A stretch of DNA of 64,000 nucleotides from Telmatactis stephensoni. Lineage: Eukaryota > Cnidaria > Anthozoa > Actiniaria > Isophelliidae. This document shows, in pieces, positions 31,591 through 41,915 of the stretch; position 1 is the first letter of the stretch; the number at the start of each line of letters is the position of its first letter. Position numbers and translations under genes: made by a program. The stretch is taken from the NCBI GenBank assembly GCA_029948255.1, contig JALIZF010001938.1, positions 248,001 to 312,000 of the forward strand, given 5' to 3'. The notes beneath the pieces are model-generated. The model ran no database searches. It saw only the letters and a list, made by a program, of their open reading frames with translations, and was not told where the DNA came from.

Positions 31591-33811
31591 CAGTGGATGT
31601 ATACGGGTTTACACAGATGATGATGAATTTGTTTGCCCCAAATGTTTGGAAAAGACTGATGGGAAATTTGCAGGTATACTGATAAAAGTAGATATTATTG
31701 ATAGTGATTTTTAGTAATAACTCAAACAATTTACAACTTACATTATTTTTGATTAATAGGAAATCCACTTTTCCAAACATGAATCTTACATTTTTATATA
31801 ATTATATATTTAGGCACTAGCTCATCAGGCTCTCAATCTCATGCATCTACAACAACCAAGATAGTGAAATCATTTCATGAATATCGAAGATCCAAGAGTA
31901 CTCAGTGGAACCAGAAATGTAAAGGGAAAGGACCAGCCAAAGAGAAGGACAAACCTGTTAAACCAGCTGAAGATGTGGCAATTACAATAGGCCTCATGGA
32001 GTTCTCAGAAAAAAGCCTGTTTTTGAAACCAGTCAGAGGCAAAATAATTCTCTTAAGAGTATCAAATATGGCACCTTATGGAGAAGTAAAAGCTCAAGCT
32101 TTAGAAAAGTTTAAATCTTACCTTAGTGATTGTTACATCAAGGGAGCAGAATATGCGCTATTGTATGAAAATGGAAAAGAGGCTCAGTTCTTACCTGGCT
32201 CTTCAGAAGGTTTTAGCCTGAGGAGATACAAAGAAGAAACCGGAAAAGAGTATAGACGAATTGTGTTATTTCTTTGCACAACTGATGATCTTAAAAGTGT
32301 TGATGAGCAAGAAAACCTAAAGAAAGAAGAAGAAGAAGAAGACCTGTTTGAGGAGGATGATAAGACAGACAAAGAATTCTCTGTACCACCTAAGAAAAGA
32401 TCATTGATTGAAAGTGATGAAAGAATGGCAAAGAGGTTGCAGTCCCAATTTGATTTAGAAGCTGGATACCTGAAAAAGTCACCTCACACTTCTAATGTAG
32501 ATGAATGCTTGAGTCACCTCACACTTCCAATGTAGATGAATGCTTGAAAGAGTCACCTCACACTTCCAATGTAGATGAATGCTTGAAAGAGTCACCTCAC
32601 ACTTCCAATGTAGATCTACCAAATGCTTCCAGTTCATTTCCTATTCAGCTGGAGGGTTCAGCAAAATTTGAAAGTTGTTTAGCTATGCTAGAAGCTATAC
32701 AAAATAGAGTAAAGAATGATGAAGAGTTTGTCATCATTGTAAGAAGAGGGGCCCCATTGTCAAGAGTGATAAAGATTTGGCAACGAGCAGCAAAAAAAAC
32801 ATCACCTGAGAATAAATTAAGGGTTGAATTTGTTGGAGAGGAAGGAAAGGACACAGGAGCTCTTTCTAAAGAATTTCTGACTGCTGTGACAAGGGATATA
32901 GGAGCAAACATTTTTCCTGGAGGTACACAGTAGATTCACTACTGAACATACATAATGAGACACTGCTTACATGTGGTCAAATTGTTGCAGTGAGTATTGT
33001 ACAAGGTGGACCACCCTTCCCTTTTCTGCATGATTGCACCTACGAAATGCTCCTCCATAATGGTGATATTGATCTCAATGCATTATGTGCTGATAAGCAT
33101 ATCACTGATAGTGAAAGATCCTTCTTAGAGAACATTAGCAAAGACCCAAAAAGTTATCAAAGTGAAATTGAGCATGGATATACAGGTGTAATTGACGAGG
33201 ATCACCTTGACGGCATCAGAGGGACAATTTTAGTCAGTCTGGTAACTAAGAGAGGGCTGTTTCTTAAAGAGTTTCTCAAAGGCCTTACACTGTATGACTT
33301 GGCAACAAGTCTAAAAGAAAACCCCATGGTTTGTAAAGAATTGTTTATGAAAGGAAAAGATGATGTTGATGCTAACTATTTAGTATCCCTATTAAAGCCA
33401 CAATATTCAGAGGAGGAAAGCCCACAAAAGGAATTGGAAGAAAGTCTTATTGACCATTTTCAAGATTTCATCAATGGACTAGAAGATGAAAACTTCTCTG
33501 GATATACAGATACCATTGCCAATGACAAAGATGAACTAGATGAGATTGAGGCAGACCTGTCACCCCCAGGTCTGCTTGGCTGGTTGACAGGTCAGAAGCA
33601 CAGACCACTTAATAATGAGGATTTATCTATAACAGTTAGGTTTGACCATGACTGCATGGAGAGAAACAAACAACACTCCATTTGCTTCCCAGTTGTATCT
33701 TCCTGTGGAAGATTGATTACATTGCCTGTGGCCCACATGAAAGAATATGAAGAGTTTAAAGAAAATATGTTGCTTGCTCTTTCAAGAGGACAGTTGTTTT
33801 CAAGACAATAA
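31591..33811 (+). pseudogene. HECT-domain E3 ubiquitin ligase-like gene with two frameshifts
   Basis: A short exon 31591-31673 reads VYTDDDEFVCPKCLEKTDG (zinc-binding C-x-x-C) and splices in phase at GCAG/GTATAC to 31814. The long exon reads ITIGLMEFSEKSLFLKPVRG, then an acidic stretch. Near 32478-32610 lies a 39-bp repeat (ESPHTSNVDECLK), with four bases missing between units 1 and 2 that break the frame. The HECT domain starts at about 32690 (EFVIIVRRGAPLSRV; RVEFVGEEGKDTGALSKEF). A second, single-base break lies near 32925, and the lobe continues from 32930 (NIHNETLLTCGQIVAVS) to the C-lobe FPVVSSCGRLITLP, whose Cys is the catalytic position. TAA at 33809. It would transfer ubiquitin to substrates. 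The type resembles G2E3-like HECT genes that are multi-copy in cnidarians and fish (memory). Confidence 0.8.
32470..32614 (+). repeat. 39-bp coding tandem repeat with a 4-bp contraction
   Basis: Units of GAGTCACCTCACACTTCCAA-TGTAGATGAATGCTTGAAA repeat about 3.6 times. Between the first and second units AAAG is missing (GCTTGAGTCACC instead of GCTTGAAAGAGTCACC), which shifts the frame. Confidence 0.9.
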
Positions 33812-34417
33812 GAAAAGGAACAATGTCACAATTTTTATTTGACTATGGAGGAATTGAACTACATAACATACACACAGTGATTCAACTGTTTGAGTTTTAA
33901 TACATGTAACTTTGGTGATTCAACTGTTTGAGTTTAATACACAAAATGTTCAAATTAAATGCCATCTATTTTATATATGGAACAAAAGAAAAAAGTGTAC
34001 TAATAGATCTATATAATATGATTCAAAATGAACCATTATCTAGATAAAAAAGCAGTACTAGGTGATTACTTTGAATTAAATTATATCATAAGACTTCTAT
34101 CATAATTAAACAAATGGTGTCAATAGACCACGTTTTGTTATCTCAAATATGTATTTGGTTATGATGAATATAAAATGATTTATTTTTTCATCAATAAGCT
34201 CTAGACATCTTTGCAATATAATACCAGACTGACTTAAAGAGTAGGATTGGGTCATTATTGCAAACCATACATAATCTTGAAAGGGAATCTGATATAGAGG
34301 AGGGAAGGGGGGGGGGGGGGCAAAAACCCTCATCGTTTTGAAGCTGCTGTCCAATCTTATTCACAAAATAATAAATTGGATGTTATATGTTACTCCCATT
34401 TCACCACCTTAAACACA

Positions 34418-34599
34418 GGCCTTACACTGTATGACTTGGCAACAAGCCTAAAAGAATACCCCATGGTTTGTAAAGAATTGTTTATGAAAGGAAAAGATGA
34501 TGTTGATGCTAACTATTTGGTATCCCTATTAAATTAAGCCACAATATTCAGAGGAGGAAAGCCCACAAAAGGAATTGGAAGAAAGTCTTATTGGCCATT
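34418..34599 (+). pseudogene. Duplicate fragment of the HECT domain
   Basis: Repeats 33281-33458 almost exactly (LTLYDLATSLKE.. VCKELFMKGKDDVDANYLVS) with a few substitutions and a 4-bp insertion (ATTAAATTAAGCC for ATTAAAGCC) that creates a stop. It lies between the HECT stop and the 3' end of the convergent transposase gene. Confidence 0.9.
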
Positions 34600-34631
34600 A
34601 ATACATGTGACTAAGATAACTAATACAGGAA

Positions 34632-36459
34632 TCAACATTTTTCAGCCACATCTGTCAGTTTACAGTATAATTCATATGCTTCCTGCCAGTCGTTTGGCTT
34701 CTTAAGATTAAGTGTCTCACAAGCATAGTCAAAATACTCTTCATACTCATTAACCACAATATCTTGTACAACGTGCTGAGAAACATAATAAATTTCAGCC
34801 TCTGTTACTTTGCAGAGATTGGGTGTAGCCCCAAATTGCTCTGGGAGGTAGAAAATAGCGTCTGGTCGACCTGATACTGTATCAAACCTAGACTTCCTAA
34901 TACGATGTGTGTTCCAGTGTTCTTTAACATCATTTAAATCATCTTGAAGAATGCCTGAAAAGCAATACCATAGGCATTCTTTCCTTAGTTCAGAACTGGA
35001 GTCAATCAAGCCTTGTGTTTCTAAGTCCTGGAAGAAATTCCTCCACCACTGGGATCTATTTTTTGAATAGAATGACCACCATCCTTCAATGCGTTGGTTT
35101 CTTTGTGACGAAACGTATCGATGTGCATCAGGATTGTCCCTGAGGTAACTTTGAATCGAAGCAGATAGTCCATTTTCTGTGCCAAGGTCAGTTATCAACT
35201 CAACAGGACATCCTTTAAGCTCTTTTACAGTGTTCAAATAGAATGTTGCTATATTATCAGGTGAGTTATTAGATTTTGTCACTGAAAGCCAAAGGATTTT
35301 ACGACTAAAGCCATCAATTGCACCATGAATAGGGAAGCCAAAAGGCTTGAGTTTGTCATACCCATCTTGGTGCCATGCAAAATTAGGACCTGGGTTATGA
35401 TACTCCCTTCTTTTTAAGCAGTGGGCTTTTCTTAACTCAGTGCCTTCTGGGTCCAGTTCGTTTAATATGTCCTGGACAACAATTTGTGGTACTCTTAGCC
35501 CTTCCAACTCAAGAGTATGCCAGATAGACCTGTAACCAGCAGATGAACCAGGCCCATTGATTAAGCAGCCAATACGTCGTCTGATCTCCTCAATTGTGCC
35601 ATCTGATGTTGGATTTTTAAAGAAATTCCTTCTTTTCAGACCATAAATTTTCAGTCGTCTTAACAAAGTGCTATAGCTTATTTCATGTTGGTGACGCTTG
35701 GCAAGCAAAAGAACTATTTCATCATAGCTAAACCCACAATTGAAGTAGTATTTAATTAAGCTTTCTTCATTAAAGTCTTCGTCATCTGAATCAGTTTCAT
35801 CATCCAAGAACAATTCTCCTACCTCTAAATAAATCCAAAAAATATATACTAAGTTAAAAAAATGATATCAAGACTTAAGCTTAATTTATTTATATAATAA
35901 TTGATACAACTAAGAAGGGATCCGAATATCTTTCAATCCTTATTTTATAACATTTGCTTAATTATATTATTTAATACGTTATCCCTTCCTTTTCATTATT
36001 CACTCAAATATAAAGTTGAACTCCACTACTAAAGGCTAACTCGATCACCTCTCAGTTAACTGTCTTAGCCTTTAGGCACTACCTCACTAAAACCATCCTT
36101 ATATAGTTAAATTGATTCAGTATTCGTAAGAAACTATTTTTGTAAATATCCTGAAATTAATGTGCAAATAAAACCGATTCCGATTCCTATGCCTGTATTT
36201 ATTATCATAACCACAAACGATGTTTGAGTTGTGCTCTGTTTATGCTTTCAGTTTGCTTAAACTTACCAATATTTCAAAGTGACACGTTGTGTTTACTTAC
36301 AAGTTGATTTATATAAATAATTAATCCTAATTTCTATGGTTGGGACATGAATAACAAACTCAAGGAACTATATCACACGAACAGTAACTTACCTTTACCG
36401 CATTCTGAACAGAATCGATCAGAATCGTTGATTTTTTTGCCACAGTTGGAACAGTACAT
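34632..36459 (-). CDS. rve-type DDE transposase/integrase-like gene, two exons, intact
   Basis: Exon 1 (36459-36393, 67 bp) starts with ATG and encodes a zinc ribbon MYCSNCGKKIN..RFCSECGK (two C-x-x-C pairs), ending at GTAAGT. Exon 2 (35824-34632) follows TTATTTAG in matching phase and reads to TAA, giving about 420 residues. After a helix-turn-helix-like N-terminus (YDEIVLLLAKRH; STLLRRLKIYGLKRR) comes an integrase core: Asp in FAWHQDGYDKLKPFG, Asp in VELITDLGTENG, Glu in SSQRNQRIEGWWSFY. Then WWRNFFQDL and EHWNTHRIRKSR. No stops or shifts. It resembles the widespread integrase-core domain proteins of fish and cnidarians, possibly IS3EU- or Ginger-related; no terminal repeats were found, so a mobile or domesticated status is open. 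Convergent with the HECT gene. Confidence 0.85.
35825..36392 (-). other. Intron of the rve-type transposase gene
   Basis: Spans GTAAGT (minus strand, at 36392) to TTTATTTAG (at 35825). AT-rich, with no coding signal seen. Confidence 0.75.
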
Positions 36460-36619
36460 TTTTTCACAATGTTTCTCTTCCGATCAGTAGGTAATTTCTT
36501 CATGTATGGTACTTTAAATAGATTTAGCACTAGATTTTTATTGAGGTATATTATACAATTCTATAACGAAGGAATATCCTTTCTTGTTGCTCAACCGCTG
36601 ACCATAGGCTCCTTTTCTG

Positions 36620-36840
36620 GGCTTCCTGTGCTTGCTTTTTGCGATTGCCGTGAGCTTCTTGCTTTCGCCGTGAGATGTTTGCAATTGCTGTGGGCTTTTC
36701 GCTATTGCTGTGACGTTTTTGCGATTGCCGTGAGGTTCCTGCTTTCGACGTGAGATTTTTGCTTTTGCCGTTGGACTTTTGCTTTTGCCGTGAAGTTTTT
36801 TGCTTTCGACGTGAAGTTTTTGCTGTTGACGTGACAGTTG
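36620..36840. repeat. ~21-bp minisatellite (TTGCTTTCGCCGTGAGNTT)
   Basis: About ten units of TTTGC(T/G)(T/A)TTG(C/A)CGTGAG-type sequence in a row, located 160 bp upstream of the transposase start. On the minus strand it translates as Ser/Lys/Arg-rich repeats without a start or domain, so I treat it as non-coding. Confidence 0.85.
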
Positions 36841-36899
36841 TGGGCCACCGTATAACCCAGTTATACCAGCAATTTCTGCTTGTACAGGCATTGCAACAA

Positions 36900-37769
36900 A
36901 ACATGAATCTTGTACTGCATGAAAGCAAGGACTGCAAGAGATTTTTAAAAAATCAAAGAACTAGAAAGTCACGAGAAATTTCAATGATCCAGTTCAATTT
37001 TTCGCGACGATTTAAGTCACTACACGTCTTTTTGGCCAATGATGGTGTTTAAGAACATTGCGTCGCCTGTGGAAGCAAACATCGCTCGTTTAGCTTGAGT
37101 CGTGGCTTTAATTATGTCAAAAATATAACACAATTGCACAAAGCCTAGTTTTGTTTGTTTATTGATTTGCTCTTAATGAATAGTTACATTTGATGTTTGG
37201 TGAAGTCAAAGATGTTAACGTTTCTCGTGTTGGAAGGACTTTGATCTCTACATTTCATCTCATTATTAGTATGTTAACATTTAATGAGAATGAGCAGGGG
37301 CCATTCTCGTTTTATAGTCCTATTGCCACATTAGGTATTTCTTAAACGTTCATTTAGGTATAGTGAAGAATGCAGTGAGTTTGCGCAGGGGTCAATCTCA
37401 TTGTATTAGACCTGTAGTCGTGTGAAGTGGTACTTGATAGCATTTGTATAATATATGGACTATGTTTTTTAGTACCGTTGTGCACATGTTTTTGCCTAGT
37501 TCCTGTTGAAGTTACCTTCCTCGGAGATTGCGTAGGTCTCGGTTGGCGGGGCCTGGCTCACCCTCACCTTTTGCTGAGAACAAAGTCTTTTAAAGGATTA
37601 CGTCATCCTTATTAAGTTTGTGGCAAAGAAATTGTACAATTTAGTGTTGTAATTAAAATTAAAGTTTGCCATTACCCGAGTCTACTTTGTTTTCTGCTGC
37701 CTATGTTCTCACCATACCAAGCTCGACCAACTCAATGTTCATGTATGGCTTTTACAATAACACATAGCA
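36900..37769. other. No recognisable gene; possible retroelement LTR-like sequence
   Basis: Two segments share a theme (GAGCAGGGGCCATTCTCG at 37291 and GCGCAGGGGTCAATCTCA at 37383). A late AATTAAAATTAAAGTTTG, then CTGCTGCCTATGTTCTCAC, could be the end of an LTR, but no partner copy was seen. Confidence 0.25.
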
Positions 37770-38215
37770 TAAAAACACTTTTGCTCTTACAGAATCTGAT
37801 TGGACATTGAGTGTTGGTCTCAATCTACGAATGTACAGCATTTCAACACACAACATGTACAACACGCTGTCACCTTCACCAAAGAATCGAGGAACACAAG
37901 CTTGCTAATGTCACATTTGGATGACATTTGAGGGATGGTGTTGTGTATATTCCAAACACCACCAATCGTTTCACCATCCTAAAGAAATGTGCATCAAAGA
38001 TTGACTGTCTAATTTATGAAATGTTTTACATTCGTAAATTAAGACCAACACTCAATATCTAATCAGATTCTGTAAGATCAAAAGTGTTTTTAGAACTGTT
38101 TACCCATGGGACACCTTGTTACCTTAAGAACTTGACATTATTATATTCTAGTTGTATTTGCTTTGAAAATGATGCTGGAATGGCATCGAAACGTTAGCCT
38201 TATCACACTTGTCTG
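37770..38215 (+). pseudogene. Penelope-like element remnant with inverted terminal piece
   Basis: Frames read HLHQRIEEHK (the R-x-x-E-H block of GIY-YIG), then FTILKKCASKIDCLIYEM and FYIRKLRPTLNI, the C-terminal end of a Penelope-like protein. At 37770-37844 lies an inverted copy of 38018-38092 (about 75 bp, near 90% by eye), so the remnant starts with its own 3' sequence in reverse, an arrangement common in Penelope-like insertions. At 38171-38193 GATGC..GCATC followed by GAAACGTT matches stem II and the GAAA box of a hammerhead-like motif, but the CTGANGA box is degraded. Confidence 0.7.
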
Positions 38216-38283
38216 CTTAGTAAAAAAAGCATGAGCTATATAAAAGAAAAATGAGGCAAAAGAAAAAAAAAAGAAAAAAAGTC

Positions 38284-39240
38284 AACTTCAACCTTATAGA
38301 TCATAGAATTCTGCTAAGCATGCTCACTAAGTTTAATATACATCCTAGTTTACTGCGATGGGTCTCTGCCTTTTTATTTGAAAGGAAGCAATGTGTTAGA
38401 ATTTCCATATCATCTTCACCTTATTTATATATTAAAGGGGGTATTCCCCAAGGAACGAAGTTAGGGCCATTTGCAGTCATGGTGAATGATCTTGTTTCAT
38501 CCTGGGGTCCATGCGCTAAGTTTGTTGATGACCTCACAGTGTCCCTCTGTACTGCAATATATTATAGATGATATACAGAATTTTTCTAAGTCTAATAACA
38601 TGCAATTGAATCCTAAGAAGTGTAAAACAATGTCGATTGACTTCCTTCAGTACAATAGTTACATGTGCCAGCCAATTGTTGTAAACAGAATTTTCATTAA
38701 GTCTGTTAAGTCATTTAAATTTCTTTGTGTGTACATTTCCAACGACTTGCCATGGACTGAACACTGTGATTATGTTCTGAAGAAGGCTAACCGAAGGTTG
38801 GATGTCATACGTAGGTTAAAGCATGGTGGAGTTTCACCATCTGATATAGTTAACGTTTATTGCGCGTTGGTTAGATCAGTATTAGAATATGCATTGCCTA
38901 TTTTTTGCAAATTTAAGTAAATACCTTGCAGACGCCAATAAACACTTCATATTATATTTCCACGCATATCTTATAGTCAAGCATTCGAGAAGTCGATTCG
39001 AGACCCTTAAAGGAAGGCGAGACGATGCCTGTGTTAAATTTATAAAGAATATTGGGGTAAGTAATCCAGTTTATCCATTAATATCTAGTAGAATAATATT
39101 GCTTAGTGAGCTATACCCTTGTAGAAGAGGCAAACCTACTGTATATCTTAAGTCTACTCTTTGCAAAAACGGCTTCAATTGGTTAATGGTGTCCAAGCAC
39201 GGATGTTATTCAGGTCAACTGTTGACCTTTTGTTGATATT
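38284..39240 (+). pseudogene. LINE (L2/CR1-like) reverse transcriptase, C-terminal two-thirds
   Basis: Reads NLIDHRILLSMLTKF, then GIPQGTKLGPFAVMVNDL (RT block 4) and KFVDDLTVS (catalytic x-x-D-D). A frameshift near 38560 leads to DIQNFSKSNNMQLNPKKCKT, FLCVYISNDLPWTEHCDYVL and VLEYALPIF. A further shift at about 38915 leads to HSRSRFETLKGRRDDACVKF. The blocks are in normal order, with at least two frameshifts. The 5' part (endonuclease, early RT) is missing, the usual result of incomplete target-primed reverse transcription. Confidence 0.85.
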
Positions 39241-39841
39241 GAATTCATCATCAATTGTTTACAAGTATTTTTTCTTTGGTGTAAAATATGTCAAAATTGA
39301 AAAAATTGTAAAATATTCACAATTCAATATTTTGCATAATTTTAATAACACGTGACAGTATTTTCATTGCAAATTATTTGAGCATGTTAAAAAAATTATG
39401 GGTTATAATGTGATTTTTTCACAAATTTTTTACCTAAAAATAAATGAAAATATTTAAAATATTCCAGTGACGTAATATTAAAATTGTAAACACGCAATTT
39501 TATACATCTATTACTTGATACATATGTAAATAGGTTTTAATAGGTTTTGGTTTCTGAAAAGTAAATATTTGGTTTGTTACGAATTTTTCTTTTTCTTCTA
39601 TTTTTAACGAAGAAAAATCTTTAAAATATTTATTATTGCTTATTTTGCCTTGATGCTTCGTTTGGCTATTCTCCAGGACAGGTAGATATTTTACAAAAAA
39701 ATATTGCGCTGTTCAGCTAAATCGCACAAAATTAGAACACATAAATTGATTTTTTCATGAATTGGGCTTCCTGTTTGTTTACACACGTTTAGTGGTAAGA
39801 CGTGTCCTATTTTCTCTCTTTATCATCGTTATTCACAGCGT

Positions 39842-40167
39842 TTTCAGGGGAGGTCAGGTAAGACAAATACCATAGAAGTGTTTGTGAGTGTCTGGTGTAA
39901 TTGTTGATATGTTACTATGGCAACGCCAAGACTTAAAACCGGAAGTAGAGCGCCATTTGGGGCTTTTTTCCTATTAGTTTTTAGAAAATTCGTAAAATAT
40001 GGTATTTAGAGCATTTCAATGGGAGGCCAAGTAAGACAAATACCACAAAACTGTTTGTTAGTTTGTAGTGTAACTGTTGATATGTTACTATGGCAACGCC
40101 ACGCCTTACAACCGGAAGTAGAGCGCCATTTTGGGATTTTTTCCTATTGTTTGCTAGAAAATCTGTT
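39842..40167. repeat. Diverged ~173-bp tandem duplication
   Basis: 39842-39991 and 40013-40167 share GTAAGACAAATACCA, TTGATATGTTACTATGGCAA and CCGGAAGTAGAGCGCCATTT in the same order with scattered differences. No coding signal. 39241-39841 and 40168-40590 hold no recognisable gene. Confidence 0.85.
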
Positions 40168-40600
40168 TAATATTGTAGATTTATACTCTTTTGTTATTAG
40201 TATGGCCGACTTTGTACACGTACAAAAGAATTGTACGACTGGGTTCTAGCTGAAATAGCTCTGTGCAAGTGCTTTGGTCTAAAACTGATGGCAAAATGCT
40301 TAGACTCGTACCAAAGGCTGCTAAACTCTGAACATGCTAGACGCACTGGAGGTGTGCTATGGATACCATCGCTCCCTAACGATGAGACCCAGGTGATCTG
40401 GAGAATTTTGACTAACCATTCAGATTGCGAGTAGTGTTTTCGAAAAAAGAATCAATCCCAAGCATCCTTTGCGAGCGCAAATCCTTGATTTGAGGAAAAA
40501 GCAAAACAAAATGGCGGATGCCACGAAGTGAAGAAATCGTTATATTCCTGGGTATTTAGCACATAAAAAGATTCCTTGTTTAAAGACTATGTTTAACAAA

Positions 40601-40741
40601 TGTTAAATCCATGTGATTAATATGTTAATTTATGTAAATGTGAAATGTACAAACATTGAGCATGGTTATTAGTAGATTAAACGTAGAGTAGATTAAACGA
40701 GTTAGACACACGTGCAGCGTTGTGATCTGAAGTACATAACA
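40601..40741 (+). repeat. 5' LTR of the Gypsy-type element
   Basis: 141 bp, TGTTA..TAACA. It carries an extra 22 bp relative to the 3' LTR, made by a local duplication of GTAGATTAAACG. Very short for an LTR; no clear TATA box was noted. Confidence 0.95.
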
Positions 40742-40760
40742 TGGTGTCAGAATTCGTGGA
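40742..40760 (+). promoter_or_regulatory. Primer-binding site
   Basis: TGGTGTCAGAATTCG starts directly after the LTR. TGG is the complement of the CCA end of a tRNA, so this is the minus-strand primer site. The tRNA was not identified. Confidence 0.75.
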
Positions 40761-40793
40761 AAATACCCACTAAAAATCAAGAATCCGACCGAA

Positions 40794-41915
40794 ATGGCAC
40801 AAGGATACGATCGTGGATATTCGTGGCCCGTTCTCAACTGGAAAGCAGACGATCTTTTGAAAGAATGGGAGAGATTTTACCAACACTGTGAGTTCGTGTT
40901 TGGCGGCCCGCTGGCCAAGTGTAATGAAAAAGAAAAAATCTGTAACCTGATGAATTTCGTTGGAGATAAAGGTCGAGAAATGTACTCTACGTTCGAGTGG
41001 AAAACAGTCAAAGTTGGTGATAACGACGTGAACGAAAAAGATGTACTCGAACGAGTAGCCGGAAAGTTTAAACAACAGCTGGAGGCGAAACGCAACCCTA
41101 TCATGGTGGCAGTTCTGTTCGACAGACGCAGACAAAAACCTGGTGAGTCATTCAATGATTTTGTGACTGAACTGAGACTGTTGGCTAGAGGATTAGGACT
41201 AAGCGACACCGATAAGCTCATACGAAATGCTATTGCTTGTAAGTCGAGTGATGAGAGAGTCAGACAAAGATGCCTAGAGAAAGGAGCAGAGTTGACACTA
41301 GACAAAGCAATTGAACTAGGCAGACAGTGCGAAGCGACTAAAGAGGGTCTCAAAATAATTGATGGTGAAGACACGAAAGTAACTGTCAATAAGATTGCCC
41401 ATAAGTCAAGCAACAGAGCCAAAGCTCATCACAAAGACAAGCAAAACCAAAAATCACGCTCATCACATCAAAACGACCAATCCAAGTCTAGCAGTAGTGA
41501 AAATGGGTACGAAACCCATAAATCTGGACAAAAGTGTCCTGCAAAACAGGAAATCTGCAAAGTGTGTAAGAAAAAAGGCCACTTCGCACGAGTTTGCCGT
41601 AGCAAAAAGCCGGTGAACATGCTAGATGACAGTGGTAGTGAGAACAGTGACGATGATGTGAAACTCTTAGGGATTGGGAGTGTGAATGCTGAGACAGGAG
41701 ATGATGACAGTGATTGGTGGGAAACTGTACAGATCGAGTCAGAGATGGTTAAGTGTCAGTTAGATACAGGAGCCAAAGTTTGTGTAATGAATGCCAAAAA
41801 GTTGAACACTTTAGCACCAAACACACCAGTCAAGCAGACCAACAAAAGACTAATATCTTACAGTCAGCACACGATCACACCACAAGGCTATGTACGACTA
41901 ATTGTTAAACATTAG
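40794..41915 (+). CDS. Gag with zinc knuckle and the start of the protease
   Basis: ATG at 40794, 52 bp after the LTR; 373 codons to TAG. The first 170 residues are the capsid-like region (YSWPVLNWKADDLLKEWERF; FNDFVTELRLLARGLGLSD), as in Gypsy gag. A basic Ser/Lys-rich linker leads to a zinc knuckle C-x2-C-x4-H-x4-C (CKVCKKKGHFARVC, about residues 255-268), which binds the element RNA. At the end VKCQLDTGAKVCVM holds the D-T-G catalytic triplet of the aspartic protease. The TAG falls inside the protease, not at a domain border, and the same frame continues beyond it, so it most likely truncates a single gag-pol polyprotein. Confidence 0.92.
   Translation: MAQGYDRGYSWPVLNWKADDLLKEWERFYQHCEFVFGGPLAKCNEKEKICNLMNFVGDKGREMYSTFEWKTVKVGDNDVNEKDVLERVAGKFKQQLEAKRNPIMVAVLFDRRRQKPGESFNDFVTELRLLARGLGLSDTDKLIRNAIACKSSDERVRQRCLEKGAELTLDKAIELGRQCEATKEGLKIIDGEDTKVTVNKIAHKSSNRAKAHHKDKQNQKSRSSHQNDQSKSSSSENGYETHKSGQKCPAKQEICKVCKKKGHFARVCRSKKPVNMLDDSGSENSDDDVKLLGIGSVNAETGDDDSDWWETVQIESEMVKCQLDTGAKVCVMNAKKLNTLAPNTPVKQTNKRLISYSQHTITPQGYVRLIVKH

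Noticed and set aside
36538..36937. Minus-strand Ser/Lys/Arg-rich frames over the 21-bp minisatellite
   Set aside because: Open only because the repeat unit is a multiple of three; two frames are open at once, which is expected for a repeat.
37200..37740. Solo LTR
   Set aside because: LTR-like composition only; no matching copy, no target duplication and no clear TG..CA ends.
40770..41422. Minus-strand frames opposite gag
   Set aside because: Shadows of the gag frame; no domain and no start context.
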